In this document: piece after piece, positions 36,725 to 45,247 of the stretch | Position numbering within the stretch: the stretch's first letter is position 1 | Layout: each line of letters opens with the position of its first letter | NCBI GenBank assembly: GCA_902544135.1 | Contig: CACCBF010000004.1 | Location: 1 to 64,000 of the forward strand | Direction: 5' to 3' | Source of the DNA: an uncultured Pelagibacteraceae bacterium | Lineage (GTDB): Bacteria; Pseudomonadota; Alphaproteobacteria; Pelagibacterales; Pelagibacteraceae | Length of the DNA stretch: 64,000 nt | Made by a program: the position numbers and the translations under genes | Notes under the pieces: generated by a model | What the model saw: the letters and a program-made list of their open reading frames with translations, nothing else | What the model was told of the DNA's origin: nothing | Database searches by the model: none

Positions 36725-37999
36725 TTAGAATTGTTCAGACTCTGTTGAACCGTCCATTGCGGTAGTGGTGCTTTTCCCACTACTTATTGTATTTGATACA
36801 GCATCAAAGTAAGAGGTGCCAACTTCTCTTTGATGTTTAACACTAGTGTAACCATCTTTTTCACGAGCAAATTCTTGTTGTTGAATTTTTGAATAGGCAG
36901 TCATACCTTCTTTTTTGTATTTTTGTGCTAATTCAAATATTGCAATGTTTTGAGTGTGAAATCCCGCTAAGGTTATAAATTGAAATTTATATCCCATTTT
37001 ACTTATTTCATCCTGGAATGAAGCTATTTCACTATCTGATAAATGTTTTTTCCAATTAAAAGAAGGTGAACAATTATACGCTAGAAGTTTTCCTGGAAAT
37101 TTTTCATGTATAGCACTCGCAAACTTTCTAGCTTCCTCAAGATTAGGAGTTGCAGTTTCACACCATATTAAATCTGAATAAGGTGCATATGCTAATCCTC
37201 TTGAAATCGCTTGATCTATTCCAGCTTTTACATAATAAAAACCTTCTGGAGATCTATCACCGGTTAAAAATGGTTTATCATTATCATCATAGTCATTAGT
37301 TATTAATTTTGCAGCATTGGCATCTGTTCTCGCTAAGATTATTAGAGGGACATCTGCTATATCAGCAGCTAACCTTGCAGCTTTTAAATTTTTAATCATG
37401 GTTCCTGTAGGAACAAGGACTTTGCCACCCATATGACCACATTTTTTTTCACTAGCTAATTGATCCTCAAAATGCACACCTGCAGCTCCAGCTTTAATAA
37501 ATTTTTTCGCTAACTCAAATACATTTAATGGTCCTCCAAAACCTGCCTCACCATCGGCAATAATTGGAAGCATGTAATCTGTTCTATTTTCTTTCTTCAT
37601 ATCACCATCATTAATTTCCATATGTTGAATTTGATCTGCTCTAATTAGAGCGTTATTCATAGATTCAACTAATTTGGGTGCACTATCGTAAGGGTATAAA
37701 GATTGATCTGGGTACATTTCACCGGCACTATTTGCATCAGCTGCTACTTGCCAACCACTTAAATAGATTGCTTTAAGACCTGCTTTTGCATGTTGAACTG
37801 CATGATTTCCTGACAAGGATCCTAAAGTATTAACATATGGCTCTGAATTTAAAAGATTCCATAATTTAACGGATTGTTGTTTACATAATGAATATTCAAT
37901 TTTAATTGAACCTCTTAACCTCTCTACTTCTTCAGGGGTATAATCTCTTTTAATTCCAGCAAATCTTTTTAAGTCGTATGATATGTTTTCTGCACTCAT
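36725..37999 (-). CDS. aceA: isocitrate lyase
   Basis: A 424-residue glyoxylate-shunt enzyme splitting isocitrate to glyoxylate and succinate. The active-site loop KKCGHMGGK has the catalytic Cys187; [28 protein letters not shown] and [15 protein letters not shown] are conserved. It lies downstream of a short gene and the ScfR operator array on the minus strand, so its expression is probably tied to ScfR. No malate synthase is in the window. Confidence 0.96.
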   Translation of the reverse strand: MSAENISYDLKRFAGIKRDYTPEEVERLRGSIKIEYSLCKQQSVKLWNLLNSEPYVNTLGSLSGNHAVQHAKAGLKAIYLSGWQVAADANSAGEMYPDQSLYPYDSAPKLVESMNNALIRADQIQHMEINDGDMKKENRTDYMLPIIADGEAGFGGPLNVFELAKKFIKAGAAGVHFEDQLASEKKCGHMGGKVLVPTGTMIKNLKAARLAADIADVPLIILARTDANAAKLITNDYDDNDKPFLTGDRSPEGFYYVKAGIDQAISRGLAYAPYSDLIWCETATPNLEEARKFASAIHEKFPGKLLAYNCSPSFNWKKHLSDSEIASFQDEISKMGYKFQFITLAGFHTQNIAIFELAQKYKKEGMTAYSKIQQQEFAREKDGYTSVKHQREVGTSYFDAVSNTISSGKSTTTAMDGSTESEQF

Positions 38000-38048
38000 T
38001 TGTTCTCTTTCTAAATTAGGCTGTGAAAATGAGATGGTAGAAATTAAA

Positions 38049-38210
38049 CTAGTTTGACTCTTTTAGGGTCTCAACTAGATCTTGCATTCCACTTGAACCC
38101 CAATCACAATGATCGTCTCTCATGTAGGTACCTCGGTTATTGTGTTTAGCAAGGTCCTCATTGTTAATGATTTGAGCCTCATTTTCGAAATTTTTTAATT
38201 TATCTTCCAT
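38049..38210 (-). CDS. small unknown protein upstream of aceA (53 residues)
   Basis: A 53-codon frame beginning [12 protein letters not shown], with an AAGG ribosome site ~7 bases before the ATG. The C-terminal half, [20 protein letters not shown], is rich in acidic and aromatic residues plus one His and one Cys, and looks conserved rather than random. The frame extends 21 codons further up to 38273, but those codons translate the TTTACAA repeats of the operator, so I reject that start. It lies 49 bases before aceA in the same direction. Function unknown. Confidence 0.6.
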   Translation of the reverse strand: MEDKLKNFENEAQIINNEDLAKHNNRGTYMRDDHCDWGSSGMQDLVETLKESN

Positions 38211-38223
38211 GTAAACCTTATAA

Positions 38224-38313
38224 TTTACAAAATTTACAAAATCTACAAAAAAGCATAAAATGCTTGTAAACATAGGAAAATTATTGTAAAGATAAATTTA
38301 CAAAATTTACAAA
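38224..38313. promoter_or_regulatory. array of TTTACAA operator half-sites between scfR and aceA
   Basis: The 17-base unit TTTACAAAATTTACAAA occurs twice exactly (38224-38240 and 38297-38313), each holding two TTTACAA half-sites. Two more half-sites in opposite orientation (TTGTAAA) are at 38264-38270 and 38284-38290. Six half-sites in 90 bases between a divergent ScfR-type regulator and the aceA unit make this a likely auto- and cross-regulatory operator. Confidence 0.7.
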
Positions 38314-38321
38314 TAGAAAAT

Positions 38322-39755
38322 ATGAGTCAATCAAACCTAAAAATAGGCCCTAAAATAAAGGCTTTTAGAAGACAGTTGGGTTTACAAGCTAATAAACTTG
38401 CAGAGGAATTAAACATCTCACCAAGTTATTTAAATCTTATTGAAGGTGGAAAAAGAAAGATAGATGGAGATTTACTGTTAAAAATTTGTGATAAGTTAAA
38501 TATAGAGCTATCGCAATTATCCTCAAAAATTGATGTAAACTTAGAAAATACTTTATCAGAAATTTTAGATGATAAGTTGTTTGAAGACTTAGATATTCTG
38601 GGTCCAGAAGTAAAAGATTTAGTTAGCACTAATCCTAAAATTGGTAAAGCAATAGTACGTTTGGGTGATATTTTAAAAAAAAAAGATCATGAGTTAGTAA
38701 ATAAAATTGAAAAAATTTCTGGTAAGATTGTTGATAATAGAAAAAATTCTTTTCCTGGTGAGGTCATTTCAGATTTTTTACAAGAAAATAAAAATTATTT
38801 TCCAAAATTAGAAGATTTTGCAAACCAAGTTTTTGAGAAAGTACAAAAAAATAATAGAACAAGGTATATCGCTCTTTGTGAATATTTAAAGTCTGAGTAT
38901 GGAATAATTGTAAAAGACGTAATTCCTGAAGAAAATAAACCTTTTTCAAAAATTTTTAACAAAAATAAAAAGGAACTTTTATTGAGTGATTATAGCTCAT
39001 TAGAGACAAAAAAACTTCACGCAGCTGCTCAAATTGCGCAAGAAGGTGCGAGTAAAGATATAGAAAATTATCTATCTAAATTTTCTTTTCCGTCTGAAGA
39101 ATCTAAAAAGCTCTCTAAGGTAGCATTATTAAATTATTGTGGAGCAGCGATATTAATGCCTTATAAACTTTTTCACTCTGAGTGTAAGAAACTCAAGTAT
39201 GATTTAGAACTACTTCAAAATACATTTGCGACATCTTTTGAACAAGTTGCACATAGAGTAACTTGTTTACAAGATCCAAATTTACCAGGAATTCCATTCC
39301 ATTTTTTAAGAGTTGATATGGCAGGAAATATTTCAAAAAGATTCTCTTTATCTGGTATTGAAATCCCAAGATACGGCGGCGCATGTCCTAGATGGAATGT
39401 GTATTCTGCATTTACTAGACCAGGTGTTATTCAGAGTGCAGTGAGCAAAATGACAAATGGTGAAAAGTATGTTTGTATCGCTAGAACGGTTGAAAAGGGG
39501 ATAGGTAGGTTTGGTAGAACTAAAAGTATTTTGTCCATAGGATTAGGGTGTGAAGCAAAATATGCAAAAGATTTTATTTACACAGAAAATTTAAATATGA
39601 GTGATAAATCAACAGAGATACCTATTGGTGTGTCATGTAGAACCTGTGATAGATTAGACTGTTCTCAAAGAGCATTTCCACCATTACACAAAAAGTTTGA
39701 TGTAGATATAAATACAAGAGGTGTTTCTATCTACGTAAGTGATAAGAAAAATTAA
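38322..39755 (+). CDS. short-chain fatty acyl-CoA-type transcriptional regulator (ScfR/RamB family)
   Basis: A 477-residue regulator. Residues ~8-62 are an XRE-type HTH (LGLQANKLAEELNISPSYLN then LIEGGKRKIDGDL). The middle is an ImmA/IrrE-like region with a degenerate HExxH (KKLHAAAQIAQEGA), and the C-terminal DUF2083 domain ends with the family's cysteine cluster SCRTCDRLDCSQRAFPPL. ScfR/RamB/MccR proteins control glyoxylate, acetate or propionate genes; divergence from the aceA unit over an operator array supports control of isocitrate lyase and of itself. Confidence 0.92.
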   Translation: MSQSNLKIGPKIKAFRRQLGLQANKLAEELNISPSYLNLIEGGKRKIDGDLLLKICDKLNIELSQLSSKIDVNLENTLSEILDDKLFEDLDILGPEVKDLVSTNPKIGKAIVRLGDILKKKDHELVNKIEKISGKIVDNRKNSFPGEVISDFLQENKNYFPKLEDFANQVFEKVQKNNRTRYIALCEYLKSEYGIIVKDVIPEENKPFSKIFNKNKKELLLSDYSSLETKKLHAAAQIAQEGASKDIENYLSKFSFPSEESKKLSKVALLNYCGAAILMPYKLFHSECKKLKYDLELLQNTFATSFEQVAHRVTCLQDPNLPGIPFHFLRVDMAGNISKRFSLSGIEIPRYGGACPRWNVYSAFTRPGVIQSAVSKMTNGEKYVCIARTVEKGIGRFGRTKSILSIGLGCEAKYAKDFIYTENLNMSDKSTEIPIGVSCRTCDRLDCSQRAFPPLHKKFDVDINTRGVSIYVSDKKN

Positions 39756-39760
39756 AAATA

Positions 39761-39925
39761 ATGATAAAATTTATTATTCCAGCAATTATTGTTTTTTTAA
39801 TAGTGCTATTTTGGGAAAGAATACAAGAATTTTTTTATAATAAGTTCAATATAAAAATGAACTATATTGTATTGGCTATTTTTATTGCAATTTTAACTAT
39901 TGTCATGGCTTTATTATATTTTTAA
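39761..39925 (+). CDS. small two-helix membrane protein (54 residues)
   Basis: A 54-codon frame 5 bases after the scfR stop. It has two hydrophobic helices, residues ~3-18 (KFIIPAIIVFLIVLFW) and ~34-54, joined by a charged loop ERIQEFFYNKFNIKMN. ATG is preceded only by an A-rich stretch. Cotranscription with scfR is likely from spacing. No family recognised. Confidence 0.5.
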   Translation: MIKFIIPAIIVFLIVLFWERIQEFFYNKFNIKMNYIVLAIFIAILTIVMALLYF

Positions 39926-39964
39926 TTTAATGGACTTAAAAATTGAAATAATAAAAATTAGATC

Positions 39965-40594
39965 ATGAGAGAAATGTTCAAAAATGTTAGGGATAAATTG
40001 GCTTCAAAGTATTTAGAAAACAGCTTATCCAAAAGTAATAAAAAATTTAAACCTCGAATTAAAGCTCGATTAAGAAAAAACAAACAAATTTTGAGTAAAA
40101 ATTTAATTAATTTTTTTGACTGGATTAAAGGAGCAGAATTAGTTGAATTAAAAGAATGTAATATAAATGAGGACCCTGTAAGACCAGAATTAGACAACGC
40201 TTTTAGAACAAGTTATGGAAGAAAAATATATGGAGTTAGATATAAAAATGAAATTCATGCAGTAATGTGTTTTGCTTTTACCAATAAAGTACCTAAAGAT
40301 GTTAAACAACTAGATAAATTTAGTCATGATGCTTTCTTACAAAGCACCCAAAGGGGTCAAACTGTTGGGCAAATTGCTATTGCATATACCGTCTGGTCTA
40401 AAAAAAGAGGTGGTGGAAAATTAATTGTAAAAGAGGTCTTTAAAAAAATTAAAAAATCAAATCATTTAAACAGACTGGTAACTTTGTCTCCACTAACCGA
40501 TATGGCGACAAAATTTCACTTAAGAAATGGTGCTAAATTGTTACAAGTAAATGAGTCTACTCAAAATTTTGAATATATTGTGAGAAAAAAATGA
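39965..40594 (+). CDS. unknown protein with GNAT-like C-terminal half
   Basis: A 209-residue soluble protein. The first ~45 residues are very basic. The rest resembles an acetyltransferase fold: a strand/helix pattern with TVGQIAIAYTVWSKKRGGGKLIVKEVFKKI in the acetyl-CoA-binding position and a final LVTLSPLTDMATKFHLRNGAKLL. It overlaps rseP by 4 bases. GNAT assignment is by pattern only; the substrate is unknown. Confidence 0.68.
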   Translation: MREMFKNVRDKLASKYLENSLSKSNKKFKPRIKARLRKNKQILSKNLINFFDWIKGAELVELKECNINEDPVRPELDNAFRTSYGRKIYGVRYKNEIHAVMCFAFTNKVPKDVKQLDKFSHDAFLQSTQRGQTVGQIAIAYTVWSKKRGGGKLIVKEVFKKIKKSNHLNRLVTLSPLTDMATKFHLRNGAKLLQVNESTQNFEYIVRKK

Positions 40595-41715
40595 TTTCAT
40601 TTATCATGAGTTATTTAATTCCATTTCTTATACTTATAATGATTGTCGTTTTCATACATGAATATGGGCATTATTACTTTGCAAAAAAATATGGTGTAGG
40701 TGTTACAGACTTTTCAATTGGATTTGGTAAAGAAATATTTGGCTGGAATGATAAGTCTGGCACGCGTTGGAAATTATGTTTGATACCACTTGGAGGCTAT
40801 GTAAAATTTTTTGGAGATCGAAATGTTTTTTCTCAAGCTGACCAAGAAGAATTAATTAAACAATATAATGATCAAGATAGGAAAAAATTATTTGTTCTCA
40901 AACCATTATATCAAAGAGTATTGATAGTATTTGGTGGTCCGCTAGCCAATTTTATTTTAGCTTTAGTCATCTTTTTTTCAATTTATACTTTTATCGGAAA
41001 AGATTTTACTCCTGCTGTTATTAATGAGGTACAAAAAGATAGCCCCGCAATGATTGGTGGTCTTAAACAAGATGACATTATTTTAGAAATCGATGGTAAC
41101 GAGGTTCAAAGTATTATGGATGTGTCTAAATATATAACAATGTCCTCAGCTGATATTATAGATTTTAAGGTCAAAAGATTTTCTGATGAAATTATACTTA
41201 AAGTAAAACCAAACACTGTTCTTGGTGAAGATAACCTTGGTAACAAAATACAAAAAAGAATGGTTGGCATTAAATTAGGTGCATATAATAATGAAGTTAA
41301 TCATGTAAAGTTAGGGCCTGTTAAAGCTCTATACCATGCAGCTAATGAAGTTATCTATGTAAGCACTGCATCATTAAAATACATAGGTAGCATGATAATA
41401 GGTAAAGCTGATACATCTCAATTAGGGGGACCTATTAGAATTGCAAAAATATCTGGTCAAGTTGCGGAATTTGGAGTTTTGGCTTTTATAAGCATGATGG
41501 CTTATATTTCTATAAGTTTAGGGTTAGTAAATTTATTCCCAATTCCAATGCTGGATGGAGGCCATTTAATGTTTTATACATTTGAGAAAATTCTAGGAAG
41601 ACCATTATCGCAAAAAACACAGGAGGGTTTTTTTCGAATCGGTGTGTTTTTATTGTTAACCCTAATGTTTTTCACCACATTTAATGATTTGAAGGACCTT
41701 GGAGTATTACAATAA
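40591..41715 (+). CDS. rseP: site-2 membrane metalloprotease RseP
   Basis: A 374-residue intramembrane zinc protease. The HExxH motif is His23-Glu24-Tyr-Gly-His27 in the first helix; a single PDZ domain spans roughly residues 135-205 (INEVQKDSPAMIGGLKQDDIILEIDG); the third zinc ligand is in NLFPIPMLDGGHLMFY. RseP cleaves anti-sigma factors and clears signal peptides. It is normally near bamA/lpx genes, which are absent here; instead it follows the GNAT-like gene. Confidence 0.95.
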   Translation: MISFIMSYLIPFLILIMIVVFIHEYGHYYFAKKYGVGVTDFSIGFGKEIFGWNDKSGTRWKLCLIPLGGYVKFFGDRNVFSQADQEELIKQYNDQDRKKLFVLKPLYQRVLIVFGGPLANFILALVIFFSIYTFIGKDFTPAVINEVQKDSPAMIGGLKQDDIILEIDGNEVQSIMDVSKYITMSSADIIDFKVKRFSDEIILKVKPNTVLGEDNLGNKIQKRMVGIKLGAYNNEVNHVKLGPVKALYHAANEVIYVSTASLKYIGSMIIGKADTSQLGGPIRIAKISGQVAEFGVLAFISMMAYISISLGLVNLFPIPMLDGGHLMFYTFEKILGRPLSQKTQEGFFRIGVFLLLTLMFFTTFNDLKDLGVLQ

Positions 41716-41868
41716 AATTTGCCTAAATTTCAAAAAAATCCAATAAAATCAATGTTTTTATAAACATACTAGATATTGTGTATAAGTATTTTATTTACAC
41801 TAAAAAAAGTCTTGATTTATAAAGGTTTTTGATAAAGATAGTAAATAACCTAATAAACCGGAGCTAAA

Positions 41869-42144
41869 ATGAACAAAAAACAATTAGTGGTCAAGCTTTC
41901 AGGGGCTTTAAACTTGAGTAAAGCTGATGCTGAGAGAACTTTTGACACAATTACCAACACTATTTTGGACGCTTTAAAAGCTGACGATTCAGTCAAAATT
42001 GCTGGATTTGGCACATATAAAGTGGCTAAGAGAAAAGCCAGGGTTGGAAGAAACCCAAGAACTGGTGAGCAAATTCAAATTGCTGCATCACAGAAGGTCA
42101 AATTCTTACCTGCAAAAGCTTTAAAAGAAGTTTTCAATAAATAA
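41869..42144 (+). CDS. HU-family nucleoid protein
   Basis: A 91-residue histone-like DNA-binding protein. MNKKQLVVKLSGALNLSKADAE forms the dimer helices, and GFGTYKVAKRKARVGRNPRTG leads into the DNA-binding arm with the Pro tip, ending KVKFLPAKALKEVFN. It compacts and bends DNA. A CGGAGC ribosome site precedes it, and a 153-base AT-rich leader plus strong terminator suggest an independent, highly expressed unit. Confidence 0.96.
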   Translation: MNKKQLVVKLSGALNLSKADAERTFDTITNTILDALKADDSVKIAGFGTYKVAKRKARVGRNPRTGEQIQIAASQKVKFLPAKALKEVFNK

Positions 42145-42152
42145 AGATCTTT

Positions 42153-42184
42153 ACAGCCTTAACATAATTGTGTGTTAAGGCTGT
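42153..42184 (+). terminator. HU terminator hairpin
   Basis: Perfect 12-bp stem ACAGCCTTAACA / TGTTAAGGCTGT with an 8-base loop, 8 bases after the HU stop. The downstream sequence (TACTATATG) is T-poor. Confidence 0.75.
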
Positions 42185-42188
42185 TACT

Positions 42189-42207
42189 ATATGCAAATTC
42201 TGCATAT
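42189..42207. promoter_or_regulatory. palindromic candidate operator upstream of amt
   Basis: ATATGCA-AATTC-TGCATAT, a perfect 7-base inverted repeat with 5-base spacer, ending 72 bases before the amt ATG. It contains TATG-N7-TGCATA, as found 76 bases before glnA. The regulator is unknown; an NtrX-like or other nitrogen-stress factor is an inference. Confidence 0.5.
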
Positions 42208-42279
42208 CAAATTCTCATAATCAACGTTAGTTTTTCGTATTTTTAAAAATATAAGAACTCTCTTAACAGGGAGGTCTTA

Positions 42280-43578
42280 ATGACTAAATTATTAAAAAAA
42301 ATAAGTGTGCCACTTGTTAGTTTAATTTTTTTATTAAACATGAGTAGTGCAGGATATGCAGAATCAACTGTTTCTGCGGAAGTAGGGTTTATTTTTAATA
42401 CTCTACTATTTTTAATGTGTGGATTCCTGGTCTTTTTTATGGCTTGTGGATTTGCAATGTTAGAGTCAGGTATGGTTACATCGAAAAGTGTATCTGTAAT
42501 CTGTGCAAAAAATATAGGTTTAGTATCCATTGGAGCAATAATGTTCTGGTTGGTTGGATATAACCTAGCATATGGTATCCCAGAAGGAGGATACATTGGA
42601 AAATTCATTCCGTGGAAAGACGGTAGTAAAATCGATACTGGTTATGCGGATGGATCAGATTGGTATTTCCAAATGGTATTTTGTGTAACAACAGTTTCAA
42701 TTGTTTCTGGAACAATGGCTGAAAGAATTAAATTATGGCCATTCTTTTTATTTGCAGCAATTCTAGCTGGTGTTATTTATCCAATTGTAATGGGTTGGCA
42801 GTGGGGAGGCGGCTGGTTAGCTAAAGCTGGTTTCTCCGACTTTGCTGGTTCAACATTAGTACACTCAACTGGTGGAGCAGCTGCTTTAGCTGGTGCAATA
42901 CTTATTGGGCCTAGATTAGGTAGATTTACTAAGTCTGGAGCTCCAGCACCACTTAAACCTTTTGCAGCATCTTCAATTCCATTAGTTACATTAGGTGTAT
43001 TCATCTTATGGCTAGGTTGGTTTGGATTTAATGGTGGTTCACAATTAGCAATAGGAACCGCTCCTGATGCAATTGCTGTATCGAAAATATTTATAAACAC
43101 TCTATTAGCTGGTGCAGGTGGTGTAATGGCCGCTGCAGCTGTCACTAGATTATCTGGTAAAACAGATGTAGTTCAAATGCTTAATGGATGTATTGGTGGC
43201 CTAGTTGCTATTACTGCAGAACCATTAATGCCTTCACCGTTTGCTTCAATTTTAATTGGTGCAGTAGGAGGTATAATAGTTGTTTATGGTACTAAGATGT
43301 TGTTTGCTTTAAAAATCGATGACGTAGTCGGAGCAATTCCTGCTCACATGTTTGCAGGTATCTGGGGAACTTTAATAGTTCCAGCTACAAACTCGGGTGC
43401 GAATTTTGGCACTCAGTTACTAGGCGTAATTTCAATAAATGCATTTGTATTTGTTGCTGCGTTTATAGTTTGGTCATTGATGAAAGCTACAATGGGTATC
43501 AGATTGAGTAAAGAAGCTGAACTGAAAGGAACTGATGTGTCAGAGACTGGAGTTATAGCTTACTCGATCAGAGACTAA
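42280..43578 (+). CDS. amt: ammonium transporter
   Basis: A 432-residue Amt/Mep channel importing ammonium across the inner membrane. Residues 1-26 are a cleavable signal peptide (ending SAGYA), then eleven helices follow. Twin pore histidines are in AGSTLVHSTGGAAALAGA and VGAIPAHMFAGIWGTL; GFAMLESGMV and GFNGGSQLAIG are family motifs. An AGGGAGG ribosome site precedes it. No glnK gene adjoins it, unlike in many bacteria. Two consecutive hairpins end the unit. Confidence 0.97.
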   Translation: MTKLLKKISVPLVSLIFLLNMSSAGYAESTVSAEVGFIFNTLLFLMCGFLVFFMACGFAMLESGMVTSKSVSVICAKNIGLVSIGAIMFWLVGYNLAYGIPEGGYIGKFIPWKDGSKIDTGYADGSDWYFQMVFCVTTVSIVSGTMAERIKLWPFFLFAAILAGVIYPIVMGWQWGGGWLAKAGFSDFAGSTLVHSTGGAAALAGAILIGPRLGRFTKSGAPAPLKPFAASSIPLVTLGVFILWLGWFGFNGGSQLAIGTAPDAIAVSKIFINTLLAGAGGVMAAAAVTRLSGKTDVVQMLNGCIGGLVAITAEPLMPSPFASILIGAVGGIIVVYGTKMLFALKIDDVVGAIPAHMFAGIWGTLIVPATNSGANFGTQLLGVISINAFVFVAAFIVWSLMKATMGIRLSKEAELKGTDVSETGVIAYSIRD

Positions 43579-43592
43579 TTGCTTGCAATATT

Positions 43593-43641
43593 AAGGAACT
43601 CTTCGCTCTCTGTAAATAAATTACTCATCGGAGAGTTCCTT
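43593..43641 (+). terminator. long-loop hairpin after amt
   Basis: Arms AAGGAACTCT (43593-43602) and AGAGTTCCTT (43632-43641) pair perfectly; the stem can extend by three pairs (one G-U) leaving a ~23-base loop. It lies 15 bases after the amt stop and before a standard terminator, so it may be an mRNA-stabilising or processing element. Confidence 0.55.
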
Positions 43642-43674
43642 TAAACTTTTCTCTCTCTAGTTAGTTAAATAAAT

Positions 43675-43702
43675 AAAAGCCCCCTCCCTCGGGGGCTTTT
43701 TT
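43675..43702 (+). terminator. rho-independent terminator after amt
   Basis: AAAAGCCCCC / GGGGGCTTTT stem with 6-base loop TCCCTC, followed by more T. The A-run before it makes it work in both directions, also serving the convergent glycosyltransferase gene. Confidence 0.92.
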
Positions 43703-43713
43703 AACTACTAAAA

Positions 43714-44730
43714 TCATTTGTTTTCATTCCAAAGTTTTTTCCAGTCGATTTGAGGAGATAAACCATATACGGAATTTATATTTGTTAAATGAATAGCAAT
43801 TGACGGCATTGGAGAAAAGCAGTGAACCTTTTTATACAAATCGTGAAGCGGTTTTTCATAAGGATCATAATTGTTCAAAAACATATCCTCGTAATAACTC
43901 CAATATTTCTTAAGTGTATTTTTTGATAATAAATATGTGCAAAGACTTTCTCCAACTTGTCTCCAGTGTTTTTTGTGACCCATTAGAATATATGTATTTT
44001 CATATTTTTGATAAAGATAGGGATAATCTGAAGGACATAAAATTATATCGTCTTTTGTTTGAGAAGAAAATTTTTGATAGCTACATACCATTTCTTCAAT
44101 GGCGTTTTCTGCATGGATATAATCGTCCTCAACAAAATAAATTAAATCATAATCCTCTTTTAAAGCAAAATTTTTTGATTGCATTATATGGCAATTATGA
44201 GAGATCATTCTCGGATTATCTTTAAAATTTAACTTTTCTGAATATTTATCGATATCCAATTTTTCAATGTCATAACTGATTTTTTCTTTTGAACAGATAT
44301 CATTAAATTGATCAATTATACTTTTATCAGATTTATCGTCAATTATTTTCAGGTAGGTTTTTAACTCATCAAATCTTTTATTGAAGCTTGATATATTTCT
44401 GCAGATTGATCTTAATGATCTTAAAGTATATTCTTTTTTTTCTTCTTCAAATATTCTTTTTTTATTTTGACTAAGTAATTTATTTTCATTTGTAAAAGAT
44501 CTAAAAATAATAACTAAACTTTTTACTTTATTTTTAATTTCTACTTCCCCCAAAGGTAAGGTTATTATCTTTTTATTTATTTCTGTAACACTTTGTTCCT
44601 CAGTATTTTCTCTTGTTGAAAAAGTTAAGTTATTTTGATCGACAAGTTCAAATCCTAATTTACGATTTATCTTAATTAACCATTTTTTTAAAAAATTTGA
44701 ATTAGATATATTTTTTTTAATTTTTTTCAT
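43714..44730 (-). CDS. GT-A fold glycosyltransferase-like protein
   Basis: A 338-residue protein whose second half looks like a GT2-type glycosyltransferase: YDLIYFVEDDYIHAENAIEEM supplies a DxD-like acidic motif, followed by DIILCPSDYPYLY and HKKHWRQVGESLCTYLLSK. The N-terminal ~100 residues are basic and poorly defined. No transmembrane helix is clear. It is isolated: no polysaccharide cluster flanks it, and it diverges from the rhodanese gene. Acceptor and donor are unknown. Confidence 0.7.
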   Translation of the reverse strand: MKKIKKNISNSNFLKKWLIKINRKLGFELVDQNNLTFSTRENTEEQSVTEINKKIITLPLGEVEIKNKVKSLVIIFRSFTNENKLLSQNKKRIFEEEKKEYTLRSLRSICRNISSFNKRFDELKTYLKIIDDKSDKSIIDQFNDICSKEKISYDIEKLDIDKYSEKLNFKDNPRMISHNCHIMQSKNFALKEDYDLIYFVEDDYIHAENAIEEMVCSYQKFSSQTKDDIILCPSDYPYLYQKYENTYILMGHKKHWRQVGESLCTYLLSKNTLKKYWSYYEDMFLNNYDPYEKPLHDLYKKVHCFSPMPSIAIHLTNINSVYGLSPQIDWKKLWNENK

Positions 44731-44863
44731 TATTTTTAATTACACATTATAGTTGGATAACTAAATTTGATTATATTATCAATATTATTACTATGAGTGT
44801 AAATTATATGTATTTTTAATGTTTTTTTTAAATTTTGAAGTAATATAATTAATTAAAAAATTT

Positions 44864-45247
44864 ATGGTTATTAAATCTTCTAAATCTTTAGTTTCTGCGG
44901 CTTTAGATCAAATTGAAACTATCAATGCTGACCAAGCATTTGATAAAGTAAATAATGATCAATGTAATTTGATTGATATTAGAGATATAAGAGAACTTGA
45001 GAGGGAAGGTAGAATAGATAATTCACTTCATATACCAAGAGGTATGTTGGAGTTTTGGTTAGACCCTGAAAGCCCTTATTTTAAAGAAGGTAAGTTAGAT
45101 ATGAAAAAAGAGATGGTTCTTTTCTGTGCTGGTGGTTTGAGATCTGCTTTGGCAGCAAAAACTTTAAAAGATATGGGGTTTGAAAAAGTTTCTCATATTG
45201 ATGGTGGTTTTGGCAAATTAAAAGAAAGTAAATTTAAAATTACTTAA
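44864..45247 (+). CDS. rhodanese-like sulfurtransferase domain protein
   Basis: A 127-residue single rhodanese domain. LIDIRDIRELEREGRI and LHIPRGMLEFW are the conserved CH2A-type elements, and LFCAGGLRSALAAKTLKDMG holds the active-site loop with the persulfide-forming Cys. Such proteins carry sulfane sulfur to acceptors. No signal peptide. Its stop overlaps that of the next, convergent gene by 4 bases. Confidence 0.92.
   Translation: MVIKSSKSLVSAALDQIETINADQAFDKVNNDQCNLIDIRDIRELEREGRIDNSLHIPRGMLEFWLDPESPYFKEGKLDMKKEMVLFCAGGLRSALAAKTLKDMGFEKVSHIDGGFGKLKESKFKIT

Noticed and set aside
38211-38273. Longer start for the 53-residue gene, giving a hydrophobic FVDFVNFVN leader
   Set aside because: Those codons are the translated TTTACAA repeats of the operator; the ATG at 38210 has a ribosome site and follows the repeats.
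38224-38313. Possible CRISPR-like or satellite repeat
   Set aside because: Units are 17 bases, only two full copies, in a promoter between divergent genes; no spacers or cas genes.
42243-42608. 121-codon open frame on the minus strand across the start of amt
   Set aside because: It is a mirror of the strongly conserved amt coding strand, has no ribosome site and reads as Pro/Asn-rich noise.
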